A stretch of 64,000 bases of DNA from Lucifuga dentata (GCA_014773175.1 VXCM01005557.1:1-64000); one strand, 5' to 3'. Counted from the first letter of the stretch, positions 49,157 to 61,909 are shown. Numbers and translations are program-made. The notes: generated from the sequence alone by a model not told the origin.

Positions 49157-49330
49157 ATTTAGGATCAAAATCCACAATGTGACTGCGGCTATGAACCTCG
49201 TCTATAAATCTGCCAATAAAAACACAAAATGTGATGAGGATGTTTCCAGATTTAAAACACTGTAATAATTGTGAAAACTTTGTTTGTCGTGTATGTAAAG
49301 TGTGTATTTGCATGTGTATCCTGTATGTAT

Positions 49331-49333
<3 letters not shown>

Positions 49334-49374
<41 letters not shown>
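49334..49374. repeat. (GA)n microsatellite
   Basis: About 20 GA units directly after MITE copy 5 flank. Confidence 0.94.
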
Positions 49375-49376
<2 letters not shown>

Positions 49377-51002
49377 CTGTTTGGCGCAGTGTGTAGCAGC
49401 TTTAACTCAGGACGGATCCAAGACTGACTGGAGTCGATGAATAATCCTGCTAATCAGTCCACAACAAACATGACACTGCCTGCAGCAAAGCCTGATGGCT
49501 CCTGGGAGATTAATTAGTAATGCCCAAAAAGGAAAGCGTATCTGATTAAAGCACAATATTGATTACTCTAACAAATTATGTAGAAACCCTCCTTGTTTCA
49601 GTCAGCAAGCCTTTGCTTTGTGTGTGTGTGTTTTTTAAAAAATCTTATCATAACCTTTTTGATAAGGCTTTCTTGGGTTTTTGACTGTATATCTATATAT
49701 TTCCCGCTGATGCTCACTGCCTTGAACTGTCGTGACCTGAGCTTTAACACATCATGAGCTGCTGAAGGAGAATTCCCAATGTGTGTGGAGCGAGAGTTCC
49801 TCCAAAGGAGAGGATTTTCTATAAATCACAGGCCAGTCCAATTGGCTATGGATTGAGTTGCAGCGGGGAGAGACAGCTCCCTGGGAATAGCAGTGTCTCT
49901 GTTGAAGTCATTCCAAGATGGGTAATATGATCCTACGCCGCCAGGAATAAAGGAAGGGAAGAGAAAAGAAGGGAAAAAAATCTGATTGCTCCGGCCATAA
50001 AGAGGAGTAATCTCCAGCAGGGTCTAGACACATCGGCCGTCACGCTGGACGTAATGTATTACAGCCTCACAGGCAGATGATGTGACACATGGAGGACCTC
50101 GCTTTTTCTGCTTCCCAAGTTGATTTTTCTTATTTAAAATCTTTATTGACATAATGCGGAGAGACGGGGAATGTAAGAGGAAACACAGGATTACCAGCTC
50201 TGGGACTGACAAAAGATGAGGGAGCAGGTCGCCTGTATTTTGATGACAGTCTTCCGTCCTATGCTAATTTAAGGTTGGAGCTTCTCTGTCTTCTGCTGAG
50301 GATAAAATCCTGAGCTGACGGTTCTCAGATCTGAGATCAGATTTATAAATCTTCTTTTATTCTGGCTTTTCTCTGGAGTTTTGATGGATGCGTTGATGAT
50401 GTGATGCTCGTTTTAAGATGACGGACCGAGCGGACAAATTGACGCTTCGTAGCACAGCGCCGTTTGTCTATACGTGCACATCCTAAATTTTATAACTACG
50501 TGGATGATTCAAAATATTTTGCAGCTTGTAAATACCGGCTTTGTAAGACCCAGCAGCTGCTGCATTTCCATCCAACTTATTCGCATTTTTAATGCGCATT
50601 TCTGGTTATTCGATTAAAGAAAATGCGAATTGATGCGCGTTTCCATCAACTACGTTATGAATTATCTCAGAGATGATTTAATGCTACATAAACTAATGTC
50701 CACAGCAAAACACAGCATGCAGAGTTCAAATGAAACCTTGGTGTGGAAGAATACTTATTACAGCTGTAAGCAGTTATACACGCCTTATTAATGCAGCCAA
50801 CAGGCTAGCGACGCTAACGATAGTGCTAACGTTGGTGCTCTATAAACTCATATCGCGTGGTTCGTGAAACTTTCAGTGTAGATAAAACAATCGTTTACGC
50901 GGCATGTCAAGTTATTTGTGAAAAATTTCTACGTTTTTCAGATATAACAAATAACGGATCCATCGTTCTGCAGGCGCTTGCTAACGACTATCTGCTATTC
51001 TG

Positions 51003-51004
<2 letters not shown>

Positions 51005-51033
<29 letters not shown>
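51005..51033. repeat. (GT)n microsatellite
   Basis: About 14 GT units inside a transposon-like repeat. Confidence 0.92.
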
Positions 51034-51038
<5 letters not shown>

Positions 51039-51166
51039 GCATGCTCAGCCGGCAGCGCATGCCGCGTCCTCGTCTTAATGCAGATAAACTGCTTCCATTC
51101 ACTTTATTTGCATTTCGTCTCATGCGAATAATCAGTTGATCCACTTCTGCTAAGTGTATATGCGCA

Positions 51167-51295
51167 TTTTGGAGTTAATGCGAATTAACGGTGTTTCCAT
51201 CCAAACTTTCTAATGCGCATATTCATTATTNTTTTGGAGTTAATGCGAATTAACGGTGTTTCCATCCAAACTTTCTAATGCGCATATTCATTATT
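51167..51295. repeat. 64-base duplication around a single N at 51231 (assembly join)
   Basis: 51167-51230 and 51232-51295 are identical. The join sits in the right part of a DNA-transposon-like element. Confidence 0.92.
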
Positions 51296-51404
51296 CGCAT
51301 AACAATAGGTGGATGGAAACGCACCTAATGAAAGATCATTGAGACAGCTGGGTGACAAACAATTCTGTGAAATCTCACAAAATCGTGGAAAAGAAAAGAC
51401 ATTC

Positions 51405-51531
51405 ATTCGTTCCTGTTACTTAGCGGCTGCACAGATCATCTCCTCCTTCTTTTTGGTTTTTTTTTTGNATTCGTTCCTGTTACTTAGCGGCTGCACAGAT
51501 CATCTCCTCCTTCTTTTTGGTTTTTTTTTTG
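51405..51531. repeat. 63-base duplication around a single N at 51468 (assembly join)
   Basis: 51405-51467 and 51469-51531 are identical and end in the same poly-T run. Confidence 0.92.
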
Positions 51532-51722
51532 TGGTAAACACAGCAGCTCCTCCTCATGAAAATCCCTCTTAACGGGTGATGCCATTTGTAAACGCTATAC
51601 TTCTTCTACGTTACTATGTGCTGTAGGCGTGAGTTTTTCTTACGCTGCCCCCTACAGTTTGGGATAATATCGGTTTGCGGCGAGGAGAAAACCGCACAGA
51701 GTCCACATCGGCTCATATCCGG

Positions 51723-51853
51723 GAGGACGTCCGCTCCGAAAACATAACTCAGCCTTAACAAGCCATGAAGAAAGTCCTCAGAGTGTANGAGGACGTCCGC
51801 TCCGAAAACATAACTCAGCCTTAACAAGCCATGAAGAAAGTCCTCAGAGTGTA
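51723..51853. repeat. 65-base duplication around a single N at 51788 (assembly join)
   Basis: 51723-51787 and 51789-51853 are identical. It is the third such join within 700 bases. Confidence 0.92.
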
Positions 51854-52849
51854 AGCACTTTTCAAACCCAACTCGGGCTTAATTAACATGCGGAGTGCAA
51901 CGCGGTGACAGAATTGGCCGCCTTCAATCTGCCTGAGCCACGTCCAGCCCTTCAGCTTTAGGTGCTGAGACCTGCAGGCTGCAGGCTTTGATAAACACCG
52001 CAGGAAACAACGATTGCAACAAAAATTAAGCTATGCGCTGAGCTTGAAGGGCTTACGATGATTGAAATATCAAACAACACCAAACTGAGGAAACAGACAG
52101 AAAAAAAAAAAAAAAAANAAAAAAAAAAAAAAAAATCACAGGTCCTGATGAGACGCTGCTTGAATTAGCACAACTGGCTGAATAATTTCCCCCAGATGCT
52201 GAACTTTCATTGATGGCTGAACATCGCACATGTATGGTAAATCACCATTCTGCTGTTTTTCATAGAGATCTGTAATGTAGTGGCCGTTTTTCCACTCTCC
52301 TGTTTCTAAGGCCACTTTCTTTTAGATCGGTGTGTTCTGAGTTTTGACTCGTGTCCAAACAAATCATCTGAAATACTCCAGTCCAGTTTACAATCCACAA
52401 AGCTCAGTTCCCACAAACGAAAGAAAATTTATTTGAAAATGTCCATAATACATGCAAAATGTCCAAAATACATACAAGAAAATTCCAGCTTTTATCCAGC
52501 ATTGGTCCTGTACCAACTCAATAATCCAAAAACGTATTTTCATGTATGTAATTTACACTCATGCTCATGCTCACGGTCAAAAGCTTGTGTACGTCCAACA
52601 ACGATCTCATTACACTTTACCAAGAACTCAGTCAGTGCATGCACATTTAACGGTACCGTACATATCATAAAAAAGGTGAAACAATAATCAAACTAGTAAG
52701 GCTCAATCAGTGTTAATAGAATCTAACACACAAAAAAGAATTCTGGATGCATTTCAATGCCTAAACAATATCCGCAACTTAATAAAAAACTAAATCAAAA
52801 TATGCTAGTATATCAAATTAGGCATGTTCCTAAACTCAAATAATTACCA

Positions 52850-53220
52850 AAATATAGCCACAAGTGGCAATAAGCGGGGTCCAAGCACGTGCAAAGACTT
52901 GATGCATGATTCAGTTTTTGCAGAAGTTGTGTGTGCAGATATTCACCAGGTTGGGTGACAACAGACCTAATCATTCATGAGATATCGCAGTTCTTGACAA
53001 ATAAGTCACGCCCACTCAACTTTGTCAGAAATTGCAGCAAAACGATAAAGTATATCAAAAAACTAAGAAGGTACTTTTTTCCGGCTTGGTTCCAGACATG
53101 TCACATGCAAATTTTGGTGATGATTGAGCCAAAACTGTAGGAAGAGTAGCGAAAAAAACTTTCCGAAACAATTCAAAATGGCGGAAAATCTAGTCAGGCG
53201 GAAATGGGCGTGGCCTATAT
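52850..53220. repeat. Dispersed teleost repeat (unclassified)
   Basis: Contains ccacaagtggcaataagcgg, catgcaaattttggtgatga and caattcaaaatggcggaaa, a combination that resembles a widely repeated teleost element. No ends or coding capacity could be defined. Confidence 0.4.
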
Positions 53221-53222
53221 GG

Positions 53223-53600
53223 ATAGGTAAGGTAAGGTAAGTAACTTTATTGATCCCCAATGTTTGTCCTTGTGCTTAAAAGGACTTTACATAAAAAAAC
53301 CATACACATCAAAGCACATCCAGTTGCACACTCAAGAAGAACATAAAAAAACATTCAGTGAGAACTGCAAGAGTTCAGATACAGGCAAAATACTACTATA
53401 TATTCTATAAAAAACTACCAGTATAAAAAAAACATACCAGTAAAAACCATCCAATAGTTAAAAAAAAGCATAAATAAAAACAAAACAAAAAAAAGCCAGT
53501 TGCTATGACTAAAACAACCAAATGACACAGCAAGTAAAATACCCAATGGTTAATAAATAAATACATAATAGAACAGTAGTGTGCAGTCAGGGCCAGCAAA
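53223..53600 (-). mobile_element. LINE 3' end remnant with GGTAA tail
   Basis: ataggtaaggtaaggtaagt followed by aactttattgatccccaat is the reverse complement of a common fish LINE 3' tail (short tandem repeat tail after a conserved UTR end). Only non-coding UTR sequence is recognisable. Confidence 0.5.
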
Positions 53601-54370
53601 GCCTTCTCTGCTGGCCTAGAGATTGTCAGAATCATCAAATTATGTTTTTATAATTTAATATATATTTTATTAATGTTATATGTATTTTACAAAGTTTGTT
53701 CCCATGAGTTTTGTTATTAACATCATTTCATCACTAATCTCTCCCTCAGTTTCGCTGCTTCCACTGCAGCTCATATAAATTAGAGCTTTTATCCAATCAG
53801 ATTTTCCCCCTGTGCTGTCTCCGGGTAAAAAAATCTAGCCTGAGGCCTTCAGAATCTCCAGAATCCCCTCTGCTATTCAAGCTAATGGGACAATGTTGTT
53901 GTCATATTCTTTGACCAATCAGATTTTGAGTTTGCCATGGTGGGCGTGTTCTTTTACACGTCAGGGCCTTCTAGCTGGCCTTGGCCTACGTCATCAGAGT
54001 ACAGCATTATGCTAACAGCTAAACAGCCTGCCAGAAATTCATCAGAAGAAGAAGAAGAGAGCCGGTTAGCTTAGCTAACTCAAGTAAACCCAGCTAACAC
54101 GTAACGTAGCATTAATGTTTATTTAAACTTTCTTTCTTGACGTTTAGATTTTTAGATGTAGTGCTTTAGATTTTTCGTTTAGATTTTTATTTAGCCCTGT
54201 TGTTTTTTAACACACAATGGCTGAAGGAGGAGAAGAAATGGATTTACAACACTTTTTTTCACATTTTGGAACTGAAACGCACCGATTGTACAGCCGTGTG
54301 GTTAAACTCTTTCTAAAGACAGAAAGGAGGACGGACTTTGTCTTCAGATGATGAGCAGCTTTGGTAAGTC
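53588..54370 (+). mobile_element. Possible hAT-like transposon 5' fragment
   Basis: A region with a palindromic start (gccagcaaagccttc, then tctgctggcc) is followed by a reading frame at 54217-54351. That frame begins MAEGGEEMDLQHFFSHFG and is stopped after 44 codons. One frame over, the sequence continues as a Ser/Asp/Glu stretch before a gtaagt-like donor. This looks like the first exon of a domesticated or broken transposase, but no family match could be confirmed. Confidence 0.3.
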
Positions 54371-56546
54371 TGATGGATTTTTATGTAGCTGGAATCTGTG
54401 GAGAAGCCTGTTGAATCTGATTGTGTTATTTGTGTTTTACAGCATTTTTGCTGACTTGCTGGTCGTATGAGTAAATGTGATGGTTGTAGTGAGTTTGTTC
54501 TTGTTTCTTTGGTAATGACACTGATTTAGGCTATGCCATGTTTATATGTGATGCAGCATCCTGTCATAATGCGTAATAATGCTACATCTTATTCATGTCT
54601 CTGCAGTTAGTGTGCTGCAGGTATTAGGCGTTGATCCTCGTGTCAAATCACTTTATTCCACTTGATAAAGGTTACTGTCACTGGTTACGTCTAATAACAG
54701 CAGCCTGTAGCCCTAGTGTCATGCTGAGGTTATTAGAAGGTGGTTTAATTGCGGGAGGATCGCTCTGAAGGCCTCGGTGTAAAATCCACTGCTGAATCGC
54801 TAGATAGATGCATATACATCCAAGGAAAAAAGAATAAGAAGTAAGCCTAAAGTGAGATGCAGGAGGCAGAAGTAGCCCAAACAACAAGCTCTGCAGGAAC
54901 CAAGGGCATGTGGGCGATAGAGCTGCTGGGTGGGGGGATGACAGACTGCTGTTCAACTCCATTAGCTGCTATGTGAGAGGGGAGCATCTAGCAGCACACG
55001 ACCTGTGAAGAATCTTAGATCTCACTCTATCTTGGAATGGGGATTGCCGCATTAATTCTAGGAAACTGTAATCTCTCAAGCAAATCAAATTACTCTCATT
55101 AAGCGCAAGAAGAAAACTGCCTCTGTAATAAGTATGTATAAAAAGTATTTATTACCAATAATCACCTCTTTAATACCAGCTAGCTTACAACGGCTTTATT
55201 TTTGCTGATTAAGTTTAAAAATGGGGGAAACACAGAAGGGCACACGCTCACGGTGAACACACACCGTTCACACACGCTCTTTTGGGACGCGCACACGCTA
55301 ATACACAGCTCATGGAGTTTATGAGAGCGGTTGATACAGTGATTAAAGGGGAGGGTGGAGGGATACGGTGCTGGAGGGCCTTGGAAAGGACGTGCCTCAC
55401 CTAGTCATAAAAACACACCTCTGTCTTTAGGCCAGCGTAGGAATCGCTCTCCCCAGGTTCACTCGGAGGTGAATCACTAAAGAATTTACATGTAAAGTAG
55501 CACATATCACCACCCAGACAGTGAGCGTGCGCATGCACACACACACACACACACACACACAGCGCTGCACTGCCCACCATATTTGCAGCGGTTTGTGAGG
55601 TTGGCTGCTTGACCCAGGTCGGTCGCTCGCAGCACAATGCTATTTCTGCAACAAACGTAGCTGCTGTTGCTGTTTTATTTTTTCCCTTCTTCATTTGCAT
55701 AATTAGCGTATCTGCGAGCCTAACTGTTCCACCAAACAGTCAAAAGTGTGTTAATGTTACACAGTTTGTGGTTTTAAACAGTAAATAAAACAAAATAGCG
55801 TTGCAGGCGTAATGGCTCTGGTGAGAGGTTAAATCTTTGCTCCTGTTCCAGGATGTGACATCATTCCAAAAGCAGCCAAATATAATTGCCCTGCTGGTAA
55901 ATGGAACAGAAACAGATTTTTCTCCTTCCCTGTTTGCTTCTTTATTCACATAACCAATTAATTACATCAAAAAAGCTAATAGAAAGTTAACAAAAACACA
56001 TCAAAAAGAATCTGCCTTAATGAAATCAATTAGGATTAGGGGTCAGCAGGTCATTCATTTACTTCTTCAGCATAATTACCTGTTTTCCTTCCCCTCATTT
56101 ACTTCTTTATTCATTTGAGACGCCGATGTCCCCAAAAACCATAAGAACACGCATTTTGTGATTATTCAAATTAAACAACTATTCCAGAGAGAAAACGTCT
56201 GTCAAGCTACAATATGAGGAAAGCTAATATGCTCCAAAAACAAACTCCCCTGAAGCTAAATGAGGGAATTCTATTAGATGTCAGCCTACATACTGTAAAT
56301 TTCATTTTCTAATTGAGTAATAAATATATAAATAAAAATACAATCAGGAATCAGGATTCGACCTTGTGGAATATGAATTATGGTAAAAAAAAAATATGCT
56401 CAAGAGTCAATACTTATGCCTCTGTCTGAGATGACTGTTTGGCAGGCAGACAAGTTAAAGCAGCGCTGTGCCCCAAAGCTACAAATCTCTGCTGCTTATC
56501 AGAGAGGCCGAACCCAGTGCTGCTGCCATGATCCATGGTGGGCAGG

Positions 56547-56568
56547 TGAGAGAGAGAGAGAGAGAGAN

Positions 56569-56613
<45 letters not shown>
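56547..56613. repeat. (GA)n microsatellite with a single N at 56568
   Basis: Long GA run split by an assembly join; the true length is unknown. Confidence 0.92.
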
Positions 56614-56614
<1 letters not shown>

Positions 56615-57227
56615 ACTGACGATAGTTGATTTTTTTTTAAGAAAATTGAAGAACTGCTCCAATATGACAAAACAGTAAAATGTTCCTTTACAAGATCTTG
56701 ACCTTTTTAACAGACATGAGCGTTTATCATGTTTAAAGCAGCTTTAATTTGTCAGCCTGCAGAAAAACACATTAACACTTTGTAAACATCCACTCATAAA
56801 GATAATTATTTTAATTGCAGGACTTGTGTGAGGTTTTTCTTTCCATGCTCAACATCTGGTTAAAATATGGGGCAAGAGCTAGCTGGCTTCCTGGCTGCTG
56901 CTCAGGTGGTTAAAATAGTCTGCACACACACACACACACACACACATAAATAGAGTGGTGGGTAACTTTCATTTTTTCCCCTCCAGTTTACATCTTGTCG
57001 CTCGGTGCTGAGTCAGCAAAAAGGCAGGAGCTGCGGCTCCCCACATTTCACCTGCCAGGAAGTGATCTTTTCTCTGCAGCCAGAGGCTGCTGGGATACGC
57101 CAGGACACGCCGCCGTAGCATGAAGCTCAACGCCTCCACAGAAGGACACATGCAGCAGTTTTTTCATACATGAGACATACAGAAGCAGAAAGACTTCCCA
57201 CTTCCTGCACATTAAAACTTCAATTAT

Positions 57228-57610
57228 ACTCTGATTAAGGAGAGTTCTAGAAAACTAAGTCAGGTCAACTGGATTCAAGTTTTTAATTCTGAAATGTTTC
57301 ACATCCATCCAAATGGCTTTATCATCAGAAATGAATGCACAGAAGGAGGTTAAACCTCCAGTAACTACAGTAACTATGGTGTCAAATCACAACTAACCTT
57401 CAATAACCTCCAATTTTGACACCATAGTTAGTGTAGTTACTGGAGGTTTAACCTCCTTCTGTGCATTCATTTCTGATGATGAAGCCATTTGGATGGATGT
57501 GAAACATTTCAGAATTAAAAACTTGAATCCAGTTGACCTGGCGGAGTTTTCTACAACTTACCTACTGCCTGAATGACTGAGAACCTTCATCAAAACTCTG
57601 ATTAAGGAGA
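57228..57610. mobile_element. Foldback element flanked by a perfect 16-bp direct repeat
   Basis: The sequence actctgattaaggaga occurs at 57228-57243 and 57595-57610. Between them, 57248-57390 and 57410-57554 are inverted arms with paired landmarks such as aaaacttgaatccagttgac and gaaatgaatgcacagaagga. The gene-proximal tail gcctgaatgactgagaacc resembles a repeat motif common in teleosts. Another copy of the host repeat near 1530 shows the uninterrupted context (ttagattaaggcaaacac). Confidence 0.7.
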
Positions 57611-58765
57611 CTTTTTTTTTAATGTAAACACCATAACTAGATTGAAATCAGTGATGTTATTCTGAATAACAGATCTAGATTTTGCGATCAAAAATCATTT
57701 TATGTTAAAAGTAAATGTTATAAACAGATTAAGCCACCTCTGCATTTATTTCCTCACATGAAGGACTCTCCTTATATGTGACAAACTGCAGATCCTACTG
57801 ATTTCTTCCACATGTGGCCACATAATCAGAGTACAGCATGAGTGTAAATGTACTGAATACAATCATATTAACAGTAAACCATTTCAGAACCATTTGCTAA
57901 TATGAAGCATTCACAAATATTACATTAAACAGCATCTTGGTTGTATAGCTGAGGCCTGAGGAGTGAAATGGAACCCAGGCTGTGATAATGGACTGAGATG
58001 CTGCTTCCAGCGAGTCCCCGGTCCCCTCACCTCCAAATCCCACTGGCCCCGTTTTCAATTTAACACTGGACTTCCAGATTTCACTCTTTGCAGGGCCGAG
58101 GCACATCTTTGACACTTTTACATTAGAAGCACAGGCTTCTCCTGATTAAAAACCTTTCCTCTGCCCCCTCTCTCTCCTTGTGTAGCGGTAATGTGAGATG
58201 GGTGTCCATTTCCTGTCTCTCCTTTCCCTCCAAATCAGCCACAAATAACTCGCAGCCTTCTGTGCCTATCTTGATTTCACTCCAGAAGATAAGGACACCA
58301 TTTATTGTTTTCATTGAGCTTGAGTGCTAAGACAGAGAGCACCAAATTACTCTCAGATCGAGATAAATACACCACAAATGGCTAATTCAATCCATCTTCA
58401 ATGCCAGCGCTATTTTGAAGTGAGGAGAATCTAAAAAGATCACGATGTGAAACCGGAGTCTGGTGGCGCGGTACCGGCTGGAGACTTCATCAAAACAAGA
58501 AGAAAAAGTCAAATGTAACTCGAGTCAGAATTCCCTCCAGAGAAGCTGAGAGCTGCTACAAAGCGTTTAACACGGAATGTGTTTTTTATGTACATCCGTA
58601 GCCATGATGCAAAATGGGCTGATAAGTGAATGGACTAAATACTGCATGAGTCAAAAACTGAGTGCGACGCTGTCCCTGTTTGCTGATCATGCGGCGGCGA
58701 GATGCTGAGGAGTAAAGAGTATTTACTGATGTGGTTATCTTGTCCTGTGACAGGCAGAATCACTC

Positions 58766-58830
58766 AGTCGGCGGCGGCGGCGGCGGCGGCGGCGGGGCTT
58801 AGGCGAGCATTACACGCACATCCTCCTTNC

Positions 58831-58872
<42 letters not shown>

Positions 58873-58905
58873 GGCTTAGGCGAGCATTACACGCACATCC
58901 TCCTT
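58766..58905. repeat. CGG repeat caught in a single-N assembly join at 58829
   Basis: A run of CGG triplets followed by GGGCTTAGGCGAGCATT occurs on both sides of the N at 58829. The left copy has about 9 triplets and the right copy about 13, so the true repeat number is unresolved. The tract is intronic here and looks like an unstable CpG-rich microsatellite. Confidence 0.85.
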
Positions 58906-59159
58906 ACTGCTGGAGAGCAGGCGTCTGTGTTAGCCGAGCCAAATCTGATCAACAAATGCAGCTCCGGTGTGCCACATCTATCTGAGATGAAGATGATGTT
59001 AACAGGAAGTGAGCAAAGTGATGCAGACGGTACGAGGAGAAGCAGGGAAAGTGGTAGAAGCTTCTTAAAGGCAATGGGAGGAATTCATAAAACACAGTGC
59101 CAGATTTAACGTGTTGATAAGGGAAATTATTTTCTCGTAACCACGTTCCTTCATTTATA

Positions 59160-59432
59160 AATTCAGTTACCAGCATCTTTTAGCGTTTGCTTTGAAAGAG
59201 GCGTTAGTTGGGAAGTGATTCATAAAACACACTGCCACGCAAAAATTAAGACGTGTTTCAATCTGGTGGTAAATTTCAGTGATATGAAAATTTTAAATTT
59301 TGCCTCGTGTGTTAGTGATCAATAAATGTGATTATTTATGCCCACTCAGCTGATCAGTCAATTTTAAATGGCGAGTTTTGAGCCGATCTCACACAGGTTC
59401 ATGTGGCGCTGTGCCTCTTCCTCAAGCTCCGC

Positions 59433-59499
<67 letters not shown>

Positions 59500-59850
59500 C
59501 TCCCGGTGTGTGTCTCTTATCTGTCTTTTCTTAGAGTCAACTCTTAAAACGTGGAGCTCTGAAGTGGAGAATTTAGGTTTTCTTTGATGATATAACAGGT
59601 CAAATTCGCTTTTGACAGCACAGGAAGTGGTATAAACTGTGACTTTTAAATACGAAGCAGCTCATTAATACACAAATCTTCACCGGCTTTGACCTGTGAC
59701 ACACTTCATGACAACTTGTTGGTAATGTGACAACAATGTGCTGATTAATGAATGAACTTTAATTATCACGGCGCTTATTTAGTGTGACGCTGTGTAGTTA
59801 TCATGATTTTTTTTTAGGGTTTTCCCCACTCTCTCTCTCTGGAAGTAAGG
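59160..59850. repeat. Dispersed repeat with the empty MITE site
   Basis: Paralogue of the sequence around 43768-44353 without the MITE; the single TTAA lies near 59246. It carries a long (CA)n at 59441-59498. Confidence 0.65.
59440..59498. repeat. (CA)n microsatellite
   Basis: About 29 uninterrupted CA units, the longest clean dinucleotide tract in the window. Confidence 0.95.
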
Positions 59851-60069
59851 AGTTAACAAGAACCACGTGCCTCGAAAACTCCCTTTACCAGGTCAGAGCC
59901 GAGCATTTATATTCTGGAGACGGTCTCAAATTAATCAAAAATGTGAATTAAAAATTAAAAACATGCCTGTCCAGTGTAGTTACTCAGCAATTAAAAACAC
60001 AATCCTGGCAGACTCCACCTGGCGTTTCTAATGATTCCTTTTAAACATTACTGACATGTACATGTTATT

Positions 60070-60720
60070 AAAAGGTTAGCGAAATTTGCATTTAAGAATG
60101 AGGAAATATAAATACAGCGTTGAGCGTGCAGATAAGAGTTCAGTAATTAGGAGTTGGTGTTGCGACGGTGAAAAACATTTGAAGAATAAACCTGGAATAG
60201 TTTGCTTCTTTTGCTGTTGCCCTACAGATATTTTACATTATTCAATCCAAAATACCATCTTTCTGATTCTAACTTTTCTTTTGCATGTTAATGTTTAATA
60301 AGAGCCCTTGGCTATCCATGGGCACAATTATTAGATATCCGCAGAGAGAAATTGAAAAATTAATCATACTCTCAATTTTGTACTTGTGTGATCTGTTGGA
60401 AGCAACGGTACGAGCTGCGGCGTCTCTGTCACGCGTGTCCAAAAACTATCAATCTGCTGCCAGACATGTTGCTTCTGCAGCAAAGACAATTGCATCAATA
60501 TGCAGATTAGCTAATTATTTATATGTTGGCGTTTATCCCGAAGTATCGCGGCGTTACAAGCCTGTTGCAAGTGATGATGATTACAGAAATGCTCTCTGGC
60601 TTAACATGGAAATATTGAGTATGTGCATAATCACCAAAAATATTACACCAAGTGGCACAGCGGGGATTCTTCTAACAAGACGTTCTGTCAATAAGTGCAA
60701 ACGGTGAAGTAGTGAGCAGA
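60070..60720. other. Unique block, conserved-element candidate, with a 140-codon open frame
   Basis: Low-repeat sequence with homeodomain-like motifs (gctaattattt, cacaattattag). An open frame on the plus strand at 60285-60707 begins MLMFNKSPWL and ends RSVNKCKR. No family is recognised and there is no clear splice or expression signal. It may be a conserved non-coding element whose frame is open by chance. Confidence 0.3.
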
Positions 60721-60900
60721 TACGCACACATTAAGATGCTACCAGAATTATACAGAGCCATGACAGGATGCTACAACACAAAATTATGTCATTATACCTT
60801 AATATGTCCATACACAATGAGGATTATTGAAAACCCACAGGGCCCACGCATGTGGACTCTGTGGGTTTTTAGCGTGGAAAAGCAAATATGACATCCATCA

Positions 60901-61202
60901 CACACACAACAGGCCAGAAGTTTGAAGTCAGCCCCAGATTTAAAAAAAAAAAAATCATCAATACACTGATTGTTTTACAATTTATTGCACAGGAAATGAC
61001 AAAAATTTATAAAATAAATGTAACTAATTAGTTTTTAAGAAGATTTAGTCAACAAGAGCACATTATGTAGCCACTATGGCTACATAATTTTATGTATTTT
61101 TGTCATTTCCTGTGCAATAAATTGTAAAACAATCAGTGTATTGATGTTTTTATTTTTTTTTAATCTGGGGCTGACCTCAAACTTGTGGCCTGCAGTGTGT
61201 GT
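60901..61202. mobile_element. Palindromic MITE-like element, about 300 bp
   Basis: Left arm about 60910-61010 (ggccagaagtttgaagtcag, then ccccagattt and attgttttacaatttattgc) and right arm about 61098-61193 (reverse complement ending aatctggggctgacctcaaa) form a foldback with a loop of about 90 bases. Confidence 0.72.
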
Positions 61203-61601
61203 ATAAAAAACTCCTGTTATGTTCCAACTCCCTGCTGATGTGTTTTAACATTCAATAGCTGCTGTCTGCCTTCTCCCACATCATGTTGGATTAACGTGCT
61301 GCTTCTCATGCGGCTGCTCTGCATGTAAAACATGCATCCTTTTGTAATGTCAAAATAAAAGTTTATGTCCTCAGACATATTTTGTCTGCTTATTGACGTA
61401 CTTGTATGTATGTTTAGCCTGTGGAAATAAAAAGAAAATAAATAATAATCACTGTAAATATTATTAAAGTGATGAAGCAGAAAAGCAGTTTTTTTTCCAC
61501 GACTCAGCAATTTCAAATAAATTTAAAATAAAATGTGCAAAACTATTTTTATTTTTATTACTATTTTTATTTTATTTAGGGAAATGTTATATTACACAAT
61601 T

Positions 61602-61603
61602 GT

Positions 61604-61636
<33 letters not shown>
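61602..61636. repeat. (GT)n microsatellite
   Basis: About 17 GT units; an imperfect CA tract follows at 61745-61802 on the same strand. Confidence 0.92.
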
Positions 61637-61869
61637 GGCGTTTTGTGAAAATTAAAAGGTATTTCATCACTTTAAAGTCAATGAACATTTGTCACCATAT
61701 TTTGAGAATGAACCTTCCTACACTTCAAACTCAATCCTCACTGCACACTCACACACACATACACACACACACGCACGCACACACACACGCACGCACACAC
61801 ATGCAGAATGCCCTCCTGCTAAACATCTCTTTCTTTAACATCTGCCCAGAAGCAGCACTGCTGTCTGTT

Positions 61870-61870
<1 letters not shown>

Positions 61871-61907
<37 letters not shown>
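61871..61907. repeat. (CT)n microsatellite
   Basis: About 18 CT units ending in a C run. Confidence 0.93.

Positions 61908-61909
<2 letters not shown>

Larger units (their letters stand above)
50565..51322. mobile_element. DNA-transposon-like repeat with ttccatcca / tggatggaaa ends
   Basis: Left end gcatttccatccaacttatt and right end aataggtggatggaaacgc are inverted repeats, and the sub-terminal motifs attcgcat and aatgcgcat recur at both sides. It contains a (GT)n tract at 51005-51032 and the assembly duplication 51167-51295. Confidence 0.55.

Noticed and set aside
51723..51853. Real tandem duplication near 51.7 kb
   Set aside because: The copies are exact, 65 bases long and separated by a single N, like nine other joins; best read as an assembly artefact.
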